Assembly (NCBI RefSeq): GCF_000744225.1
Contig: NZ_JQLN01000005.1
Coordinates: 372,001 to 436,000, forward strand
Length of the DNA stretch: 64,000 nucleotides
Source: Kitasatospora mediocidica KCTC 9733
GTDB taxonomy: Bacteria; Actinomycetota; Actinomycetes; Streptomycetales; Streptomycetaceae
Direction of reading: 5' to 3'
Shown: positions 1 through 9,107 of the stretch, one piece after another
Numbering within the stretch: position 1 is the first letter of the stretch
Layout of the letters: every line of letters starts with the position of its first letter
Notes under the pieces: generated by a model
What the model was told of the DNA's origin: nothing
The model's database searches: none
What the model saw: the letters and a program-made list of their open reading frames with translations, nothing else
Made by a program: the position numbers and the translations under genes

Positions 1-40
1 GTTGAGTACGTAAGGTACTCCCGCACTTGTCCGGGGTTCG

Positions 41-65
41 AGGTGTGTCGCCACGGCACACACCT
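41..65 (-). terminator. Stem-loop after the glyA-like gene
   Basis: Inverted repeat with 8-bp perfect arms (41-48 and 58-65) and a 9-nt loop, placed about 40 bp past the stop of the minus-strand glyA-like gene. A weaker 6-bp hairpin lies at 4-20. No U tract is visible, as is common in streptomycete terminators. Confidence 0.45.
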
Positions 66-104
66 TATTGAGTCGGACGCGCGGAGCGTGCATCGCGGTT
101 CGGT

Positions 105-1394
105 CTAGCGCTTGGCACCCGCTGCGAAGTCGTGCGCGAGCTGCCGGACCCGGGACGCGATCCGGGGGTCCTCGGGACCGCCGAGCAGGCGCCCGATCAG
201 CTCCCCCACCTCGGACAACTCCCCCTCGCCCATCCCCAGCGCGGCGCTGGCGCCGGTGCCCAGGCGGATTCCCGAGGTCTCCGAAGCCGGGGCCGGATCG
301 TAGGGAAGAGCACATTTTCCGAGCATCAGACCGGCGGCAGCACAGCGTCGCTCGGCCTCGGCGCCGGTGACGCCCAGCGGGCCCACGTCGGCGGTGACCA
401 GGTGGGTGTCGGTGCCGCCGGTCAGCGGACGGGCGCCGGCCCGCTGAAGGGCCGCCGCAAGGGCGCGTGCGCCGTCCACCGCGCGCCGGGCATACGCACC
501 GAACTCCGGCGTGCCCGCCTGCGCGAACGCGACCGCCTTGGCGGCCACCTCGTTCATCGCCGCGCCGCCCTGGGTGAACGGGAAGACCGCGCGGTCCACC
601 CGGTCGGCCAGCTCGGCGGTGCACAGCAGCAGGCCGCCGCGCGGGCCGCGCAGCAGCTTGTGGGTGGCGGCCACGGTGATGTCCGCGTAGCCGACCGGCG
701 AGGGTGCCACTCCCCCGGCCACCAGTCCGATGGTCTGCGCGGCGGTGGCGATCAGATAGGCGTCCACCTCGTCGGCGATCTCCCGGAAGGCCGGCCAGTC
801 CAGATGCCGCGGGTAGGAGATCGAGCCGGCGATGATCGCCTTCGGCCGGTGCAGCCTGGCCAGCTCGCGCACCTGGTCCAGGTCGATCCGCCCGTCGCCC
901 TCCCGCACGCCGTAGCCGACGAAGCGGAACCAGCGCCCGGAGAAGTTGGCCGTCGAACCGCAGGAGAGGTGGCCGCCGTGCTCCAGCGACATCGCGAGCA
1001 CCACGTCGCCCGGCTTCAGCAGCGCCGCGTAGGCCGCCAGCATCGCCGAAGTCCCGGATCGGGGCTGGACGTTGGCGTGTTCGGCGCCGAACAGCCGACG
1101 GGCCCGCTCGACCGCCAGCAGCTCGGTGGCGTCGGCCAGCGCGCAGCCGGTGTGGTGGCGGTGTCCGGGGTAGCCCTCGGCGTACTTGTCCACCAGCGGG
1201 CCGGTCAGCGCGGCCAGCACGGCCTCCGTCGCCAGGTTCTCGCCCGCCAGCAACTGGAGGCTGCCCGCGCGGCGCTGCGCCTCGGCGAGCAGCAGGTCGG
1301 CGATCTGCGGATCGGCCTCGCGCAGCGATCGGGAGGGCTCCCAGTGCTGCCCCGACTCGATGGACGAACCGTGTACGGCATCGGTGACGGTCAT
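105..1394 (-). CDS. Divergent serine hydroxymethyltransferase-like protein
   Basis: 429-residue PLP-fold protein related along its whole length to serine hydroxymethyltransferase, which transfers the serine hydroxymethyl group to tetrahydrofolate. The family landmarks KYAEGYPG (70-77), HGGHL (139-143), the Schiff-base lysine in THKLLRGPRGG (K246) and QGGA are present. Several catalytic positions differ. The usual DxAHxAGL reads TAAQTIGL (217-224), so the Asp that contacts the PLP ring nitrogen is Thr217 and the stacking His is Gln220. The usual YYGGCE is HHTGCA (80-85). The protein may be a paralogue with altered or lost activity. It is the last gene of the minus-strand sua5/phosphatase cluster, a position where streptomycetes often carry a second glyA copy. 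Confidence 0.85.
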   Translation of the reverse strand: MTVTDAVHGSSIESGQHWEPSRSLREADPQIADLLLAEAQRRAGSLQLLAGENLATEAVLAALTGPLVDKYAEGYPGHRHHTGCALADATELLAVERARRLFGAEHANVQPRSGTSAMLAAYAALLKPGDVVLAMSLEHGGHLSCGSTANFSGRWFRFVGYGVREGDGRIDLDQVRELARLHRPKAIIAGSISYPRHLDWPAFREIADEVDAYLIATAAQTIGLVAGGVAPSPVGYADITVAATHKLLRGPRGGLLLCTAELADRVDRAVFPFTQGGAAMNEVAAKAVAFAQAGTPEFGAYARRAVDGARALAAALQRAGARPLTGGTDTHLVTADVGPLGVTGAEAERRCAAAGLMLGKCALPYDPAPASETSGIRLGTGASAALGMGEGELSEVGELIGRLLGGPEDPRIASRVRQLAHDFAAGAKR

Positions 1395-1429
1395 GGCGAT
1401 GCTCCCGGGCTGCGGCGGTGGAAACCAGC

Positions 1430-2146
1430 CTAGGACGGCGCTGTCGAGCCGTCCTGCCGACGCGGAGCGGGTACGCCCGTCAGGGCGGTGACCACCGGAT
1501 CGAGGGCGTCGAATATCTCCTCGCCGCAGTTGCGGAACATCCCGATCGGCGCGCCGTACGGGTCGACCACCTCGTCCGCCTCGGGGCTGGCGGCGAGCAG
1601 CCAGCCGCGCAGTGCGGCGGCCGCCCGGACCAGCGCGCGGGCCCGCTCGGTGACGTCGGCGCCGTCGCGCGGGTCGGGCAGGGTGGCCGGGTCTATCGAG
1701 CGCACCAGGCGCGTGAACTCCAGCAGCGTGAAGGTGCGCAGGCCCGCCGCGTGGCCCATCGAGATGACCTGGGCGCGGTGGTCCTGGGTGAAGGTGAGCA
1801 CCAGGTCCGCGTCGACCACGTGCTCGTCCAGCAGCTCGCGCCCCGCGAAGCCGTCGCTGCCCACGCCGTACTCGCCGAGCACGGTGGCGGCGTGCGCCTC
1901 CATCGGCGCGCCCTCGTGGCCCCAGGTGCCGGCGCTCTCCACCACGACCCGCCCGGCCGAGCGTTCGCTCAGCCGGGCGTCCAGCTCATGCCGGGTCAGC
2001 CGCTCGGCTATCGGCGAGCGGCAGACGTTGCCGGTACAGACGAAGAGGATCCGGAAGCTGTCCGCCGGGCGCGGCGTGACGGCGACGTACGAGGCGGCGC
2101 CGGGGGCGTGGCCGGGGTGCAGGCCGGCGAAGAGTCCGGCCGTCAA
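1430..2146 (-). CDS. Low-molecular-weight protein tyrosine phosphatase family
   Basis: 238-residue cytoplasmic protein with the phosphatase signature FVCTGNVCRSP, giving nucleophile Cys37 and phosphate-binding Arg43 (C-x5-R). The later part holds a DPYG segment at the usual place of the acid loop. It should hydrolyse phosphotyrosine or a similar phosphoester. The start is a TTG at 2146 whose last two bases form the stop of the upstream sua5 gene (TTGA overlap), so translation is probably coupled. No ATG or GTG lies between it and the catalytic motif. The N-terminal 30 residues precede the conserved domain and may be poorly ordered. Arsenate reductase is an alternative reading of the family, but no ars genes are nearby. 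Confidence 0.85.
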   Translation of the reverse strand: MTAGLFAGLHPGHAPGAASYVAVTPRPADSFRILFVCTGNVCRSPIAERLTRHELDARLSERSAGRVVVESAGTWGHEGAPMEAHAATVLGEYGVGSDGFAGRELLDEHVVDADLVLTFTQDHRAQVISMGHAAGLRTFTLLEFTRLVRSIDPATLPDPRDGADVTERARALVRAAAALRGWLLAASPEADEVVDPYGAPIGMFRNCGEEIFDALDPVVTALTGVPAPRRQDGSTAPS

Positions 2147-2790
2147 CTGCCGGCCTCCAGGTCGGGTACGACCTCCCTCAGCTGCTCGATGCTGACCGCA
2201 CCCGCGCGCAGCAGGACGGGCACCTTGCCGGTGACGTCGACGATGCTGGAGGCCTGGCCGTGCTCGGCCTTGCCGCCGTCCAGGTAGATCGCGACGGAGT
2301 CGCCCAGCTGGTACTCGGCGTCCTCGCAGTCGGCCGGCGCGGGCTGGCCGGACTTGTTCGCGCTGGAGACCGCGAGCGGGCCGGTGGTGTTCAGCAGTTC
2401 GATGGCGACGGGGTGCAGCGGCATCCGGACCGCGACGGTGCCGCGGGTCTCGCCGAGGTCCCAGCGCAGCGAGGGCTGGTGGCGCGCGACCAGGGTCAGA
2501 CCGCCCGGCCAGAAGGCGTCGACCAGTTCCCAGGCCCGCTCGGAGAAGTCCGTGACCAGGCCGTGCAGCGTGGTCGGGGAGCCGACCAGCACCGGGGAGG
2601 GCATGTTGCGGCCGCGGCCCTTGGCGGCCAGCAGACCGGCGACGGCCTCCGGGTTGAAGGCGTCCGCGCCGATCCCGTAGACGGTGTCGGTCGGCAGCAC
2701 GACCAGCTCGCCCCGGCGGATAGCCGAGGCGGCCTCGCGCAGCCCGGTGGCACGGTCGCCTGCGTCGGCACAGTCATAGCGGCGGCTCAT
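2143..2790 (-). CDS. L-threonylcarbamoyladenylate synthase (Sua5/YrdC/TsaC)
   Basis: 215-residue YrdC-fold protein that makes threonylcarbamoyl-AMP from threonine, bicarbonate and ATP for the t6A37 modification of tRNAs reading ANN codons. The opening VLPTDTVYGIGADA (31-44), the basic KGRGR patch (57-61) and SSANKSG are characteristic. It is of the short type and lacks the Sua5 C-terminal domain. It lies between prmC and the phosphatase gene, all on the minus strand, and its stop overlaps the TTG start of the next gene. Its coding partners (prmC, prfA, rpmE) are also translation genes, in line with a housekeeping role. Confidence 0.93.
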   Translation of the reverse strand: MSRRYDCADAGDRATGLREAASAIRRGELVVLPTDTVYGIGADAFNPEAVAGLLAAKGRGRNMPSPVLVGSPTTLHGLVTDFSERAWELVDAFWPGGLTLVARHQPSLRWDLGETRGTVAVRMPLHPVAIELLNTTGPLAVSSANKSGQPAPADCEDAEYQLGDSVAIYLDGGKAEHGQASSIVDVTGKVPVLLRAGAVSIEQLREVVPDLEAGS

Positions 2791-2863
2791 CGGTGCGGTC
2801 CCCTTCCGAAACGGCTCATGTCGGTCACAGCTGGGCCTTGCGCGCAGTCGTACAGCGCCTGAT

Positions 2864-2935
2864 GTTCACAACGACACCCTTCGGGCGGTCGTGCTGCGCC
2901 AGCCGGTTCACAACGACACCCTTCGGGCGGTCGTG
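2864..2935 (-). repeat. 42-bp-period tandem duplication covering the prmC 3' end, hairpin-forming
   Basis: The same 30 bases occur at 2864-2893 and 2906-2935. Each copy can fold on the minus strand into a hairpin (ACGAC/GTCGT plus GCCC/GGGT around a GAA loop, one bulged C). The distal copy contains the last codons and the stop of prmC (2908-2910), so the second copy is a duplicated gene end. It may serve as a double terminator. Confidence 0.7.
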
Positions 2936-3774
2936 AAACGCGGCCGGTTGTTCAGGTCACGGTGGTCGGCGGTGTCCGTCCAGCCACCCTCTTCGTTGAA
3001 GATCCAGGGCACCTGGCCCCCCTGCGTGTCGGCGTGCTCGATCACCACGGCGCCGCCCGGGCGCAGCAGCCTGGCGGCCACCCGCTCGATGCCGCGGATG
3101 ACGTCCAGGCCGTCCTCGCCCGAGAAGAGCGACATCTGCGGGTCGTGGTCGCGGGCCTCGGGGGCGACGTACTCCCACTCGGTGAGCGGGATGTACGGCG
3201 GGTTGCTGATCACCAGGTCGAAGCGGCCGTCCCAGGAGCGGTCGTCCGCGAAGGCCCGGGTGGCGTCACCGGCGTGCAGGGTGACCCGGGCGCGGTCGGA
3301 GCTGGCCTCGATGTTGCGCCGGGTGTACGTGAGCGCGCCCTCGTCCAGCTCGAAGGCGTGCACGGTGCTGCGCGGCAGCTCCTGGGCCAGCGCAAGCGCG
3401 ATGGCGCCGGAGCCGCTGCACAGGTCGACCACCAGCGGCTCGGCGACGTCCATGTCGCGCACGGCGTCTATGGCCCACTCGACGACCGACTCGGTCTCGG
3501 GGCGCGGCACGAAGACGCCGGGGCCGACCTCCAGCTCCAGGTAGCGGAAGAAGGCGCGCCCGGTGATGTGCTGCAGCGGCTCGCGCGCCTCGCGGCGCGA
3601 GACGGCCTCCCAGTACCGGGCGTCGAAGTCGGCGTCCTTGACGGTGTGCAGCTGGCTGCGCTTGACGCGGTGGATGTGTGCGGCGAGTTCCTCCGCGTCG
3701 AAGCGCGGCGACGGCACGCCGGCCGCGGCCAACCGCTGGGTGGCCTGGGCCACCTCGGCGAGCAGCAGGTTCAT
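2908..3774 (-). CDS. prmC: Release factor glutamine N5-methyltransferase PrmC (HemK)
   Basis: 288-residue class I SAM-dependent methyltransferase that methylates the glutamine of the GGQ motif in peptide chain release factors. An N-terminal helical domain (about 1-85) is followed by the Rossmann domain with the SAM loop DLCSGSGAIALALA (117-130) and the substrate motif NPPY (191-194). It lies 22 bp downstream of prfA, its substrate RF1, on the same strand. Its last nine or so codons fall inside a duplicated hairpin sequence, so the C-terminal tail has probably been remodelled by that duplication. Confidence 0.95.
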   Translation of the reverse strand: MNLLLAEVAQATQRLAAAGVPSPRFDAEELAAHIHRVKRSQLHTVKDADFDARYWEAVSRREAREPLQHITGRAFFRYLELEVGPGVFVPRPETESVVEWAIDAVRDMDVAEPLVVDLCSGSGAIALALAQELPRSTVHAFELDEGALTYTRRNIEASSDRARVTLHAGDATRAFADDRSWDGRFDLVISNPPYIPLTEWEYVAPEARDHDPQMSLFSGEDGLDVIRGIERVAARLLRPGGAVVIEHADTQGGQVPWIFNEEGGWTDTADHRDLNNRPRFTTARRVSL

Positions 3775-3796
3775 CCGTACGTACCCCTCTGCAGAG

Positions 3797-4873
3797 TTAC
3801 TGCTTCTGTGCCGCGGCGAGCTTTGCCGCCGCGTCGGCGTCCACGGCCGACTGGATCAGCGCGTTCAGGTCGCCGTCCAGCACCTGGTCCAGGTTGTACG
3901 CCTTGAAGCCGGTGCGGTGGTCCGAGATGCGGTTCTCGGGGTAGTTGTACGTCCGGATCCGCTCCGAGCGGTCGACCGTACGGACCTGGCTGCGCCGGGC
4001 GTCCGAGGCCTCCTGGTCGGCGGCCTCCTGAGCGGCGGCGAGCAGTCGCGAGCGCAGGATGCGCATCGCGGACTCCTTGTTCTGCAGCTGGCTCTTCTCG
4101 TTCTGGCAGGAGGCCACGATACCGGTCGGCAGGTGGGTGATCCGGACCGCGGAGTCGGTGGTGTTGACCGACTGGCCGCCGGGACCCGACGAGCGGTAGA
4201 CGTCGATCCGCAGGTCGTTCGCGTTGACCTCGACCTCGACCTCCTCGGCCTCCGGGGTGACCAGCACGCCGGCCGCGGAGGTGTGGATGCGGCCCTGCGA
4301 CTCGGTGGCGGGGACGCGCTGCACGCGGTGCACGCCGCCCTCGTACTTGAGCCGGGCCCAGACGCCCTGGCCGGGCTCGATCGTGCCGCGGGTCTTCACG
4401 GCCACCGAGACGTCCTTGTAGCCGCCGAGGTCCGACTCGTTGGCGTCGATGATCTCGGTCTTCCAGCCCACCCGCTCGGCGAAGCGCAGGTACATCCGCA
4501 GCAGGTCGGAGGCGAACAGCGCGGACTCCTCGCCGCCCTCACCCGCCTTGACCTCCAGGATGATGTCCTTGTCGTCGTTGGGGTCGCGCGGGACCAGCAG
4601 CAGCCGCAGCTGCTCGGTCAGCTCGTCCTGACGGGCCTGCGACGCCTTGACCTCGGCGATGAAGTCCGGGTCCTCCAGCGCGAACTCACGGGCCGCCTCG
4701 ACGTCCTCGCCGGCCTGCCGCCAGGCCCGGTAGGTCGCGGTGATCGGGGTGAGCTCGGCGTAGCGCTTGGACAGCTTGCGAGCGGTGCCCTGGTCCGCGT
4801 GGACCGCCGGGTCGGCCAGCCGTTCTTCGAGGGCTGAGTGCTCGACGAGGAGCTCTTCGACTGCCTCGAACAT
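3797..4873 (-). CDS. prfA: Peptide chain release factor 1
   Basis: 358-residue RF1 that recognises UAA and UAG stop codons and triggers peptide release. The codon-reading tripeptide PAT (188-190, in [10 protein letters not shown]) marks RF1 rather than RF2, which has SPF. The catalytic GGQ is at 232-234 in GPGGQSVN. Length and architecture are normal for the family. The gene is followed closely by prmC, whose product modifies this GGQ. It is separated from upstream rpmE by a strong stem-loop at 4945-4998, so it may have its own promoter or rely on readthrough. Confidence 0.97.
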   Translation of the reverse strand: MFEAVEELLVEHSALEERLADPAVHADQGTARKLSKRYAELTPITATYRAWRQAGEDVEAAREFALEDPDFIAEVKASQARQDELTEQLRLLLVPRDPNDDKDIILEVKAGEGGEESALFASDLLRMYLRFAERVGWKTEIIDANESDLGGYKDVSVAVKTRGTIEPGQGVWARLKYEGGVHRVQRVPATESQGRIHTSAAGVLVTPEAEEVEVEVNANDLRIDVYRSSGPGGQSVNTTDSAVRITHLPTGIVASCQNEKSQLQNKESAMRILRSRLLAAAQEAADQEASDARRSQVRTVDRSERIRTYNYPENRISDHRTGFKAYNLDQVLDGDLNALIQSAVDADAAAKLAAAQKQ

Positions 4874-4944
4874 GGGGTGGGCCTACTTCCCGTGAAGATT
4901 CGAAATACCCGGGGGCGGGGAGCCCGCGAGCCGGTCAGACGCGA

Positions 4945-4998
4945 ACGGCGCCGGCCCGGTCGCCCCCGCAGTGCGGGGGCGACCGAAACCGGCGCCGT
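4945..4998 (-). terminator. Long stem-loop between rpmE and prfA
   Basis: Two nested inverted repeats. The outer 10-bp arms are 4945-4954 and 4989-4998. The inner 13-bp arms are 4957-4969 and 4973-4985 around a 3-nt loop. It starts 8 bp after the rpmE stop on the minus strand and would end or attenuate rpmE transcription before prfA. Confidence 0.8.
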
Positions 4999-5005
4999 AC
5001 GAGCG

Positions 5006-5239
5006 CTAGTTGGCCGACTCGGCCTTGACGCCGTGCTGCTTGCCGAAGCGGGCCTCGAAGCGCGCCACGCGGCCACCGGTGTCGAGGATCTTCTGCTTGC
5101 CGGTGTAGAACGGGTGGCACTGCGAGCACACCTCGGCACGGATGGTGCCGGAGGTCTCGGTGGAGCGGGTGGTGAACTCCGCGCCGCAGGTGCAGGTCAC
5201 GTGGGTGACCACGTACGTGGGGTGAACGTCGGGCTTCAA
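5006..5239 (-). CDS. rpmE: 50S ribosomal protein bL31 (zinc-binding type)
   Basis: 77-residue ribosomal protein of the large subunit. Cysteines in CTCG (16-18) and CSQC (38-41) form the zinc site of the C+ type of bL31, as opposed to the zinc-free paralogue made under zinc starvation. The family motif HPFYTGKQK follows the second cysteine pair. The gene stands alone between the LCP gene and prfA on the minus strand and is closed by the stem-loop at 4945-4998. No Zur-box-like palindrome was recognised upstream. Confidence 0.96.
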   Translation of the reverse strand: MKPDVHPTYVVTHVTCTCGAEFTTRSTETSGTIRAEVCSQCHPFYTGKQKILDTGGRVARFEARFGKQHGVKAESAN

Positions 5240-5373
5240 GGGGATCTCCTAGTGTTCGGGAGGGCACCGGGTCGGCGACAGGAAGCCGCACGTGAACCGG
5301 GACCGACGGACCAGTCTGCCAGGACTGGCCGCATCTTCCCAAACCGGACCGGGGTCCGGGATATTCCGGCAGC

Positions 5374-6513
5374 TCAGGAACGAGCCGAGGGCGAGGCCCC
5401 GGGCGTCGCCGAATCGGCGGGGTTGACCGGCTGGGCGCTGACTATCGCCTGCGGAACCGGCTGGTCGGCCCGGAGCGCGCTCCACAGCTGGCCCGCCTCC
5501 GGACGCTTCTCCACCACCCGGTTCGGGTCGCTGGGGGCGGTCGTCACGGGCAGCGTGACCATGGTCAGCTGGTCCGTCCCGATGCCCTTGAGCTCCTCGC
5601 CGAGGCCGGTCAGCGCGCTCACCGAGGCGAGTGCGGAGTCGGTGGTGATGCTCTTGGTCAGGGTGTCGCCGACCGACCAGAGTTTGCCCGGGTCGGTGAA
5701 GAGGCCGACCGATCCGACCTGCTTCATGACCGACTTCACCATCTGCTTCTGCAGCTCGATCCGGCCCAGGTCGCTGCCGTCGCCGATGCCGTGCCGGGTG
5801 CGCACGAAGGCCAGCGCCTGGTCACCGTTGAGCTTGGTGGTGCCCGCCTTGAGGTCGAGGCCGCTGTCCTGGTCGTGGATGCTCACCGTGGTGGTCACCG
5901 TCGCGCCGCCGATGGCGTTGATGAAGCCCGCGAAGCCGGCGAAGTCGATCTCCACGAAGTGGTTCATCCGCATGCCGGTGAGCTGCTCGGTGGTCTTCAC
6001 CGCGCAGGCCGCGCCGCCGACCTCGAAGGCGCTGTTGTACATCGCGCTGGCGGCGGCGGGCACCGCGGTGCCGTTCGGCGCCGTGCAGGCCGGGCGGGCC
6101 ACCAGGGTGTCGCGCGGGATGGAGACGACGGTGCCGAGCGTGTGGTTCTGGTTGACGTGCACCACCATCGCGGTGTCCGAACGGGCGGTGTCGCCGGTGT
6201 TGCCGCCCGCCAGGCTGGCGTTGGCGCCCGAGCGCGAGTCGGAGCCGAGCACCAGGAGGTTGAAGGAGCCGTCGTTGGGGGCCACCGGCCGACCGGTGCC
6301 GAGCTGGGCGTCGATGTCGACGCTCTTGATGTTGCCGTTCAGCTTCCAGTACGCGTAGCCGGCCGCGCCGCCGCCCACCAGGACCAGCCCGGCCAGCACC
6401 AGGGCCCCGGCCCGCAGCACCCTGGCGCGGCGGCTGCGCACCTTGCGGTGGGCACCCGCCTCGGCCCGGCGTTCCCGCCCGGGGAAACGTCTGCGCTGTT
6501 GCTCGTCGGCCAT
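5374..6513 (-). CDS. LytR-CpsA-Psr (LCP) family cell-wall glycopolymer ligase
   Basis: 379-residue membrane-anchored enzyme. A basic cytoplasmic N-terminus (about 1-35) and one membrane segment rich in Val, Leu, Ala and Gly (about 36-60) are followed by the extracellular LCP domain. LCP enzymes move undecaprenyl-linked glycopolymers to peptidoglycan. Recognisable parts are NLLVLGSDSRS, the arginine-containing SIPRDTLV, and the later FVRTRH and SDLGRIELQKQ segments with the conserved arginines. The C-terminal 30 residues are Ala/Pro/Ser-rich. The start is the ATG at 6513. A TTG frame continues 96 bp upstream to 6609 but adds only an unconvincing arginine-rich stretch. Confidence 0.9.
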   Translation of the reverse strand: MADEQQRRRFPGRERRAEAGAHRKVRSRRARVLRAGALVLAGLVLVGGGAAGYAYWKLNGNIKSVDIDAQLGTGRPVAPNDGSFNLLVLGSDSRSGANASLAGGNTGDTARSDTAMVVHVNQNHTLGTVVSIPRDTLVARPACTAPNGTAVPAAASAMYNSAFEVGGAACAVKTTEQLTGMRMNHFVEIDFAGFAGFINAIGGATVTTTVSIHDQDSGLDLKAGTTKLNGDQALAFVRTRHGIGDGSDLGRIELQKQMVKSVMKQVGSVGLFTDPGKLWSVGDTLTKSITTDSALASVSALTGLGEELKGIGTDQLTMVTLPVTTAPSDPNRVVEKRPEAGQLWSALRADQPVPQAIVSAQPVNPADSATPGASPSARS

Positions 6514-6636
6514 GTCGTCCGCTTTCGTCCCGGTGACCGACGACTGGTCGCGTTCGACGGCCCTTCGAGCATAAGCGACGGTTCCTGGGGATATGTCCGG
6601 TCTGTGCAACAGCCGCGTCCCGGCCCGGAACGCCGG

Positions 6637-6670
6637 GAAGCCCCGGGCGGCAGCTGCCGCCCGGGGCTTC
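6637..6670 (-). terminator. Perfect 34-bp palindrome after rho
   Basis: Two perfect 17-nt arms (6637-6653 and 6654-6670) with no spacer, 15 bp past the rho stop on the minus strand. It would fold into a very stable hairpin and probably ends the rho transcript. Confidence 0.8.
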
Positions 6671-6685
6671 CGGTTCGATGACGCG

Positions 6686-8818
6686 TCAGTCGTTGGACCC
6701 CGGAGTGGTCTTGGCGATCTGCATCAGGAACTCGGCGTTGCTCTTGGTCTGCTTCATCTTGTCCAGCAGCAGCTCGATCGCCTGCTGCGAGTCGAGCGCG
6801 TGCAGGACCCGGCGGAGCTTCCAGGTGATCGCCAGCTCGTCGCGGTCGAGCAGGATCTCCTCCTTGCGGGTGCTGGACGCGTCGACGTCCACCGCGGGGA
6901 AGATCCGCTTGTCGGCGAGCTTGCGGTCCAGCCGCAGCTCCATGTTGCCGGTGCCCTTGAACTCCTCGAAGACGACCTCGTCGGCGCGCGAGCCGGTCTC
7001 CACCAGCGCGGTGGCGAGGATGGTCAGCGAGCCGCCGTTCTCGATGTTGCGCGCGGCGCCGAAGAACTTCTTCGGCGGGTAGAGCGCGGTCGAGTCGACA
7101 CCACCGGACAGGATGCGGCCGGAGGCCGGCGCCGCCAGGTTGTAGGCGCGGCCCAGGCGGGTGATCGAGTCCAGCAGGATCACCACGTCGTGGCCCAGCT
7201 CCACCAGACGCTTGGCGCGCTCGATGGCCAGCTCGGCGACGACCGTGTGGTCCTCGGCCGGGCGGTCGAAGGTCGAGGAGATGACCTCGCCCTTCACCGA
7301 CCGCTGCATGTCGGTGACCTCTTCCGGACGCTCGTCGACCAGGACGACCATCAGGTGGCACTCGGGGTTGTTGGTGGTGATCGCGTTGGCGATCGCCTGC
7401 ATGATCATCGTCTTGCCGGTCTTCGGCGGGGCGACGATCAGGCCACGCTGGCCCTTGCCGATCGGCGACACCAGGTCGATGATCCGGGTGGTCAGCACGC
7501 CCGGGTCGGTCTCCAGGCGGAGCCGGTCCTGCGGGTACAGCGGGGTGAGCTTGCCGAACTCGGGACGGCCGCGGCCGCTCTCCGGGTCCATGCCGTTGAC
7601 GGAGTCCAGCCGCACCATGGCGTTGAACTTCTCGCGGCGCTCGCCCTCCTGGGGCTGGCGGACCGCGCCGGTGATGGCGTCGCCCTTGCGCAGGCCGTTC
7701 TTGCGGACCTGGGCCAGCGAGACGTAGACGTCGTTCGAGCCGGGCAGGTAGCCGGAGGTCCGGACGAACGCGTAGTTGTCCAGGATGTCCAGGATGCCGG
7801 CGACCGGGATCAGCACGTCGCTGTCGCTGACCTGCGGCTCGGCCGGGCCGACCTCGAAGCCGTCGCGGCGGCCGCGGCGGTTGCGGTCGCGGTAGCGGCC
7901 GCGGCGGCCGCGCCGACCGTCGCCGAACTCGTCGTCGTCGTAGCCGCCCTGCTGGGCGGGCTGGGCGCTCTGCTGCTGGCTCTGCTGAACCGGCTGCGCG
8001 CTCTGCTGCTGGGCGCCCTGGCCGCCCTGACGGTCGGTCCGGTCGCGGCGGTTGCGCCGGTCACGGCGCGACTCGCGGGAGTCGCCGTCCGCGTCGACCG
8101 TCTCGGTGCGCTGCTCGGCGCGGTCCGCGGCGGTGCGCTCCGGACGCTCGGTGGCGGCCCGGTCGGTGCCGGTGCGGTCGGACCGCTCGCGGCGGTCGCG
8201 GCGGTCACGGCGGCCCTCACGCTGGTCGTCGCGGCCGTCGAAGGTCCGGCCGTCGGAGGCGCGGGACTCGCTGACGCGGGCCTCGGTCTGCTTGGCCTCG
8301 GCGACCGCGGCGGCCGGCTCGGCCGTTTCCACCGCGGCGGCGGGGGCCTCGACGGCGGACGGGGCGCCGGCGGCCGAGGTGGCCCGACGACGACCGCGCT
8401 CGGCCCGCGCCGGGGCGGCGGTCTCCGGGGCGGCCTGGCCCGGGATCTCGATCTGGGCGGGCGCCTCGACCACCGCGGCAGCGGCGCTCTGGGCGGCGCG
8501 GGTACGGCGGGCCGGCTTCTCGGCGGCCGCCGCGGGGGCCTCCTTGGCGGCGGCACGAGCCGGCGCCGGGGCCGCGGAGGCGAGCAGCGGGTCGCCGCCG
8601 CTCTTCTCCTTGATGGCCTCGATGAGCTGGCTCTTGCGCATCCGGCCGGTGCCGCTGATGCCGAGCGTCGAGGCGAGCTTCTGCAGCTCGGCCAGGACCA
8701 GACCGTCAAGGCCTGCGGCGGCGGTACGGCGGCGCTTGGCCGGCGCCGCGGGCGCGGCGGGCGCATCCGTCGCGTCGGCGTCCGGGCGCGCGCCCATCAG
8801 ATCAGTGGTGTCGCTCAC
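6686..8818 (-). CDS. rho: Transcription termination factor Rho
   Basis: 710-residue hexameric RNA helicase/ATPase that ends transcription at C-rich unstructured RNA. It has a Rho N-terminal helical segment ([23 protein letters not shown]), then about 250 residues rich first in Ala/Pro and then in Arg/Asp and Gln/Gly, then the RNA-binding cold-shock-like domain ([20 protein letters not shown]) and the RecA-like motor with Walker A APPKTGKT (about residue 465), VDERPEEV and the Q/R-loop region. The long disordered insertion is typical of actinobacterial Rho. The GTG start at 8818 (VSDTTDLMG) has a good upstream GGGAAGGA ribosome-binding site. The open frame extends to 8971 without such support. 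Confidence 0.95.
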   Translation of the reverse strand: MSDTTDLMGARPDADATDAPAAPAAPAKRRRTAAAGLDGLVLAELQKLASTLGISGTGRMRKSQLIEAIKEKSGGDPLLASAAPAPARAAAKEAPAAAAEKPARRTRAAQSAAAAVVEAPAQIEIPGQAAPETAAPARAERGRRRATSAAGAPSAVEAPAAAVETAEPAAAVAEAKQTEARVSESRASDGRTFDGRDDQREGRRDRRDRRERSDRTGTDRAATERPERTAADRAEQRTETVDADGDSRESRRDRRNRRDRTDRQGGQGAQQQSAQPVQQSQQQSAQPAQQGGYDDDEFGDGRRGRRGRYRDRNRRGRRDGFEVGPAEPQVSDSDVLIPVAGILDILDNYAFVRTSGYLPGSNDVYVSLAQVRKNGLRKGDAITGAVRQPQEGERREKFNAMVRLDSVNGMDPESGRGRPEFGKLTPLYPQDRLRLETDPGVLTTRIIDLVSPIGKGQRGLIVAPPKTGKTMIMQAIANAITTNNPECHLMVVLVDERPEEVTDMQRSVKGEVISSTFDRPAEDHTVVAELAIERAKRLVELGHDVVILLDSITRLGRAYNLAAPASGRILSGGVDSTALYPPKKFFGAARNIENGGSLTILATALVETGSRADEVVFEEFKGTGNMELRLDRKLADKRIFPAVDVDASSTRKEEILLDRDELAITWKLRRVLHALDSQQAIELLLDKMKQTKSNAEFLMQIAKTTPGSND

Positions 8819-9107
8819 TAAGGGTCCTTCCCTGGAGCGGACGTCGGCCTGTCTGGCTCGGCGACCGGTTGTGCTGTCCGACCTGCGCTGTGTCGCGGAG
8901 GCCCGAGGCGGTGGTCCCCACCACTGCGGTGCTGGGCGGGGGAGGGGTGCGAAGTGCGGTGCACAAGGCACGGTGGAGCGAAGTAGTACGGCGGGCCGGT
9001 CTCATGCCGACCGCTGCCTGCGAAACCCGGGCCCCCGTCGTGTGACGGTCTCCCGCGCTCCCGCCCGTCAGAGCCTCGACAGCGAGGCCGGTTGCGGCGG
9101 GTGGGGG
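8819..9107 (-). other. rho 5' leader region
   Basis: About 290 bp upstream of the rho start, up to a small reading frame at 9108-9281, show no convincing gene. Rho genes commonly have long leaders used for autoregulation, so this stretch is probably transcribed. I see no strong stem-loop in it. Confidence 0.4.

Noticed and set aside
8819..8971. Upstream extension of the Rho reading frame to 8971
   Set aside because: The extra 51 residues are Pro/Arg-rich without family match, while GTG 8818 has a strong ribosome-binding site and the usual VSDTTDLMG start.
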